NCBI GenBank assembly: GCA_902497035.1
Contig: CABVDL010000060.1
Location: 1 to 15,724 of the forward strand
Source of the DNA: an uncultured Prevotella sp.
GTDB lineage: Bacteria > Bacteroidota > Bacteroidia > Bacteroidales > Bacteroidaceae
Direction: 5' to 3'
DNA length: 15,724 nt
In this document: in pieces, positions 13,538 through 15,724 of the stretch
Layout of the letters: each line of letters opens with the position of its first letter
Position numbering within the stretch: the first letter of the stretch is position 1
Translations under genes and position numbers: made by a program
The notes under the pieces: generated by a model
Seen by the model: the letters and a program-made list of their open reading frames with translations, nothing else
Databases searched by the model: none
What the model was told of the DNA's origin: nothing

Positions 13538-15412
13538 TTACTTTATTACCACTTTCTTTCCGTTGTGCAGGTAGATACCTTTCTGTTGTGGCTTGCTATT
13601 TAGCCGCACGCCGCCGGCGGTGTACCATGCGTCGTTGGTCGGCCTGTTGCTGATGAAGGGCGAGCTGATGCCGGTGGCATAGTCGATGACATTGCCCTCG
13701 ACGGCATACAGCGTGTAGTAGTTGCCGTTCTTGAACGGCATGTTGTTCTGCTGGGGACTGCCGCTGTTGGCCGAGAAGATGATGTAGGAGGGCGTAGATG
13801 CCGTCGCGCCAGACATGTTGGCCACATAGCTGCCGTTCCAGGTCCATTTGTACACAGCGTTGCCGGCCGTTGTCGTGCCCACCTTGGTGCAGGCCACGCC
13901 GGGCCAGATATTGCCGGTATAGTTTCCGTTGCTGTCCCATGCCCAGCAGTTGATCTTTGTGACGCTTGACCACGTGTCTGGCACCTCGAAGAAAGCGCAG
14001 GTCTCGCCCTCGCTCACCTTGCAGAACGATGGTGGAGCCCAGTTGCTTGCCTCGTCCTTTATGCTGTTGATGGCGCTGAGGTCGAGGCCGTTGGAGACAT
14101 AGTATTTGAAGTTGTCGCCCGAGCAGGCCAGCTGGAAGCCAGTGGTGCTGACGCCAGCCGGTGCGCCAATCACGATGAGGGCCTCGCCCTTGCTGCCTTT
14201 CACCTTGGCATAATAGCCAGCTGAGGAACCTACTGAGGCCTCCACGGCGCTGGTGTTGGTGATGCCCGCCAACTTACGGGCGAGGATGCATTTCTTGATA
14301 ATCGTCTTGTAGGCCGTCCAATGGCTCAGCCAGATGCAGGGCGTGCCGGGCATGGCGAGTATGTAGGCATTGGCGGCGGCGATGTTGGCGCGCAAGGGAG
14401 ACGGGTTGTCGTGCGGCTCGCCGGTGTCGTGGTTATCGACGAATGTCACGGCATAGCGCGCATAGCCGTCGGCGCCCATGAGGGTCGTACTCTTGTAGTT
14501 GGCGAGCTTGCTCCAGTTGCTGTTGTTGAAGGCGTCCTGAATGATGTATTTCAGCGGGAAGTCGAAAGCCGCGCTCGTCTTGCCCGTGGCGTCCACCCAG
14601 TCCTTCACGCCGCCGAAGGGATGGTCGCCGGACTTGGTGTCGGTGACTGTTCCTTGCCAGTATTCCCCCACGGAATAGGAAGGTTTTGCGGTCTCGTTAT
14701 ACAACTTTACATACGAGGGGTCGAAGCCTTTCACGAAGTCGTAGCGGAAGCCCGTGTAGCCCATCTCGTTGAGCAGGAAGTCCTCGTAGGTCTCCACGTT
14801 TTCCTGCGTGGTGGCGTTGGTATGGTCGAGGTCGCGGCATCCGGCGTCGTTGAGGCCGGTGTCCTTGTTGCCTTTCACCTTGCCGTAGCCATCTGAGGCC
14901 TTGTTGGTGTTGCCCTCGTCGTCGCTGCATATCTGCGAGTAGGTCGTGTTGTCCCAGCTTATGGAGTAGGTCTTGCCGGTGTTCTGTCCCTTTACGCTCT
15001 CGTTGGCGAGGCCGCACCAGCTCGTGGGACCGTTCTTATGGTTGACCACCACGTCGGCTATGATGCCTGTTCCCTTAGCCTTGAAGGTCTTGATCATGGC
15101 GCGCAGGTCGGCCTCTGTGCCGAACGCGCTTGTCTGGTTGAGCCAGTAGATGGGGTAGTAGCCCATGTTGGACGACGTGGTGTTGGGGAATCCGCTTGGC
15201 GGGGCCCAGATGAGGTTGAAATATTTCGACAGCGTGTCGGCTTGCTGAGTGAGGTTGGTCCACGCCGTTTCCTTATAGCTGCCCCAGTAGAAGCTCTGCA
15301 GCATCACGCCGCCGTAGTTGTCGGGCCATCCTGCGGTTTGGGCAGATGTTGCGCACGGCAATGCCGCCAGTCCTAAGAGCATTGCATACAGTTGATGATA
15401 AAACCGTTTCAT
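13538..15412 (-). CDS. Secreted GH13 alpha-amylase with CBM26-like starch-binding module
   Basis: The 624-residue enzyme should hydrolyse internal alpha-1,4 bonds of starch outside the cytoplasm. A signal peptide (core 8-19, predicted cut TSA|QT after 24) precedes a GH13 barrel at about 29-385. Its four conserved regions are DVVVNH (120-125), GFRYDFVKG (221-229; nucleophile Asp225), the acid/base Glu250 in SVGEYW, and FVDNHD (324-329; Asp329). The GVMLQSFYWGSY start and APPSG loop are typical of this subfamily. A beta domain follows (about 390-475). Residues about 483-566 resemble CBM26 (NCWAWDSNGNYTGNIWPG), a starch-binding module. The last residues 'GIYLHNGKKVVIK' are the tail shared with GH53. 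No lipobox is present (LPC has Pro before Cys). Upstream lie a LacI-operator-like palindrome and tandem repeats. Confidence 0.94.
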   Translation of the reverse strand: MKRFYHQLYAMLLGLAALPCATSAQTAGWPDNYGGVMLQSFYWGSYKETAWTNLTQQADTLSKYFNLIWAPPSGFPNTTSSNMGYYPIYWLNQTSAFGTEADLRAMIKTFKAKGTGIIADVVVNHKNGPTSWCGLANESVKGQNTGKTYSISWDNTTYSQICSDDEGNTNKASDGYGKVKGNKDTGLNDAGCRDLDHTNATTQENVETYEDFLLNEMGYTGFRYDFVKGFDPSYVKLYNETAKPSYSVGEYWQGTVTDTKSGDHPFGGVKDWVDATGKTSAAFDFPLKYIIQDAFNNSNWSKLANYKSTTLMGADGYARYAVTFVDNHDTGEPHDNPSPLRANIAAANAYILAMPGTPCIWLSHWTAYKTIIKKCILARKLAGITNTSAVEASVGSSAGYYAKVKGSKGEALIVIGAPAGVSTTGFQLACSGDNFKYYVSNGLDLSAINSIKDEASNWAPPSFCKVSEGETCAFFEVPDTWSSVTKINCWAWDSNGNYTGNIWPGVACTKVGTTTAGNAVYKWTWNGSYVANMSGATASTPSYIIFSANSGSPQQNNMPFKNGNYYTLYAVEGNVIDYATGISSPFISNRPTNDAWYTAGGVRLNSKPQQKGIYLHNGKKVVIK

Positions 15413-15536
15413 ATCTTCTTGTTTTATTTTGTCGTATCCTATCAGTAAATAAGGTGTGTTGCCATTCTCTTGCGAAGTTATCGCTTATTCTTTAATTAAT
15501 TCTTATTTGATATAAATCAATGATGATTATTTGAGT

Positions 15537-15548
15537 GCAATCGATTGC
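15537..15548. promoter_or_regulatory. Perfect palindrome GCAATCGATTGC, candidate LacI-family operator
   Basis: The 12-bp sequence is exactly self-complementary with a central CG, the form typical of LacI/GalR-family operators that control sugar genes. It lies about 125 bp before the amylase start. Only one copy was seen in the window, and no regulator gene is present here. Confidence 0.5.
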
Positions 15549-15556
15549 TTATGACG

Positions 15557-15644
15557 GATATTCACATCTGCCTTGAGATTTGAGTCATTCTGCCTTGCGA
15601 ATTAAACCACTCTGCGCTTCGATTTAAATCATTCTGTAGGACGA
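15557..15644. repeat. 22-bp tandem repeat array, about four units
   Basis: Units lie at 15557-15578 (diverged), 15579-15600, 15601-15622 and 15623-15644, with no spacers. The best-kept core is TCATTCTGCCTTGCGA. The first halves vary around TTTRAA and the units end in GA. A palindrome GATTTAAATC spans the border of units three and four. It is too degenerate and spacer-free to be CRISPR. Confidence 0.75.
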
Positions 15645-15695
15645 TTTGTTAAACTGTTGTATATCTATGGTTTGTAAACTATTGTATATCAATGG
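15645..15695. repeat. Tandem pair of about 25 bp
   Basis: 15645-15670 and 15671-15695 are adjacent imperfect copies starting TTTGT and ending with TTGTATATC-T/A-ATGG. They differ by one indel and two substitutions. The pair directly continues the 22-bp array. Confidence 0.75.
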
Positions 15696-15724
15696 TATGT
15701 TTGGTTTTGGTGTAGTGGCCGGGC

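Larger units (their letters stand above)
15413..15724. other. 312-bp gene-free region upstream of the amylase
   Basis: No coding region is supported up to the window edge. It holds an inverted repeat TTGAT-ATAA-ATCAA (15507-15520), a 12-bp perfect palindrome, a 22-bp tandem array and a 25-bp tandem pair. On the minus strand no exact TAnnTTTG box is seen; the nearest is TAACTTCG (15473-15480) without a good -33 partner. The amylase promoter therefore stays unplaced. Confidence 0.8.

Noticed and set aside
15473..15480. TAACTTCG as the amylase promoter -7 box
   Set aside because: One mismatch to TAnnTTTG and no TTTG or TTG about 20 nt upstream on the minus strand.
15557..15695. Possible CRISPR array
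   Set aside because: Units are 22-25 bp, adjoin directly without spacers and are degenerate. No cas gene is present.

Overview
The window looks like chromosomal DNA of a Bacteroidales bacterium, most likely Prevotella or a close relative. The reasons are a promoter of the Bacteroidetes type (TTTG, 21 nt, TAnnTTTG) before nadK, few Shine-Dalgarno sequences, exported proteins whose predicted mature N-terminus is Gln, the short C-terminal tail 'GIY/F..NGKK.xIK' on both secreted glycoside hydrolases, and GC-rich coding DNA separated by AT-rich or repeat-filled gaps. The genus is an inference. No rRNA, tRNA, CRISPR array, transposase gene or phage gene was seen.

Layout. (1) 58-3427, minus strand: a tight housekeeping operon, DJ-1/PfpI-family protein, then ispD (isoprenoid precursor synthesis), then recG (replication fork and recombination helicase), with gaps of 6 nt and 1 nt. 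The first 57 bases lie downstream of recG and hold no gene I can support. (2) 3428-3549: a 122-bp intergenic region with a promoter candidate for each direction. (3) 3550-6154, plus strand: nadK and, 10 nt later, a half-size ABC exporter. (4) 6234-11663, plus strand: a five-gene cluster with two ATGA overlaps. It holds an exported thioredoxin-like/TonB C-terminal fusion, a MacB/LolD-type ATPase, two paralogous MacB-like permeases and a periplasmic adaptor. Together the last four would form an envelope-spanning ABC pump, but no TolC-type outer-membrane gene is present. (5) 11664-12066: a 403-bp gene-free region. It contains a pair of REP-like hairpins facing each other, with a 183-bp MITE-like element inserted in the right one. 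(6) 12067-15412, minus strand: two secreted polysaccharide enzymes, a GH13 alpha-amylase with a CBM26-like starch-binding module and, downstream of it, a GH53 endo-beta-1,4-galactanase. (7) 15413-15724: the amylase upstream region, with a perfect 12-bp palindrome that resembles a LacI-family operator and two kinds of tandem repeat.

The strongest unusual signal is the nested insertion in region 5. Remove 11799-11981 and one copy of its 6-bp flanking duplication, and the right arm becomes a 29/29 reverse complement of the left arm at 11703-11731. A second theme is that short-period tandem repeats of unrelated sequence (8, 9, 9, 22 and 25 bp) sit immediately or shortly upstream of four genes. 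A third is a G8 tract at the exact domain junction of the thioredoxin/TonB fusion, where a one-base slip in either direction removes the TonB domain.
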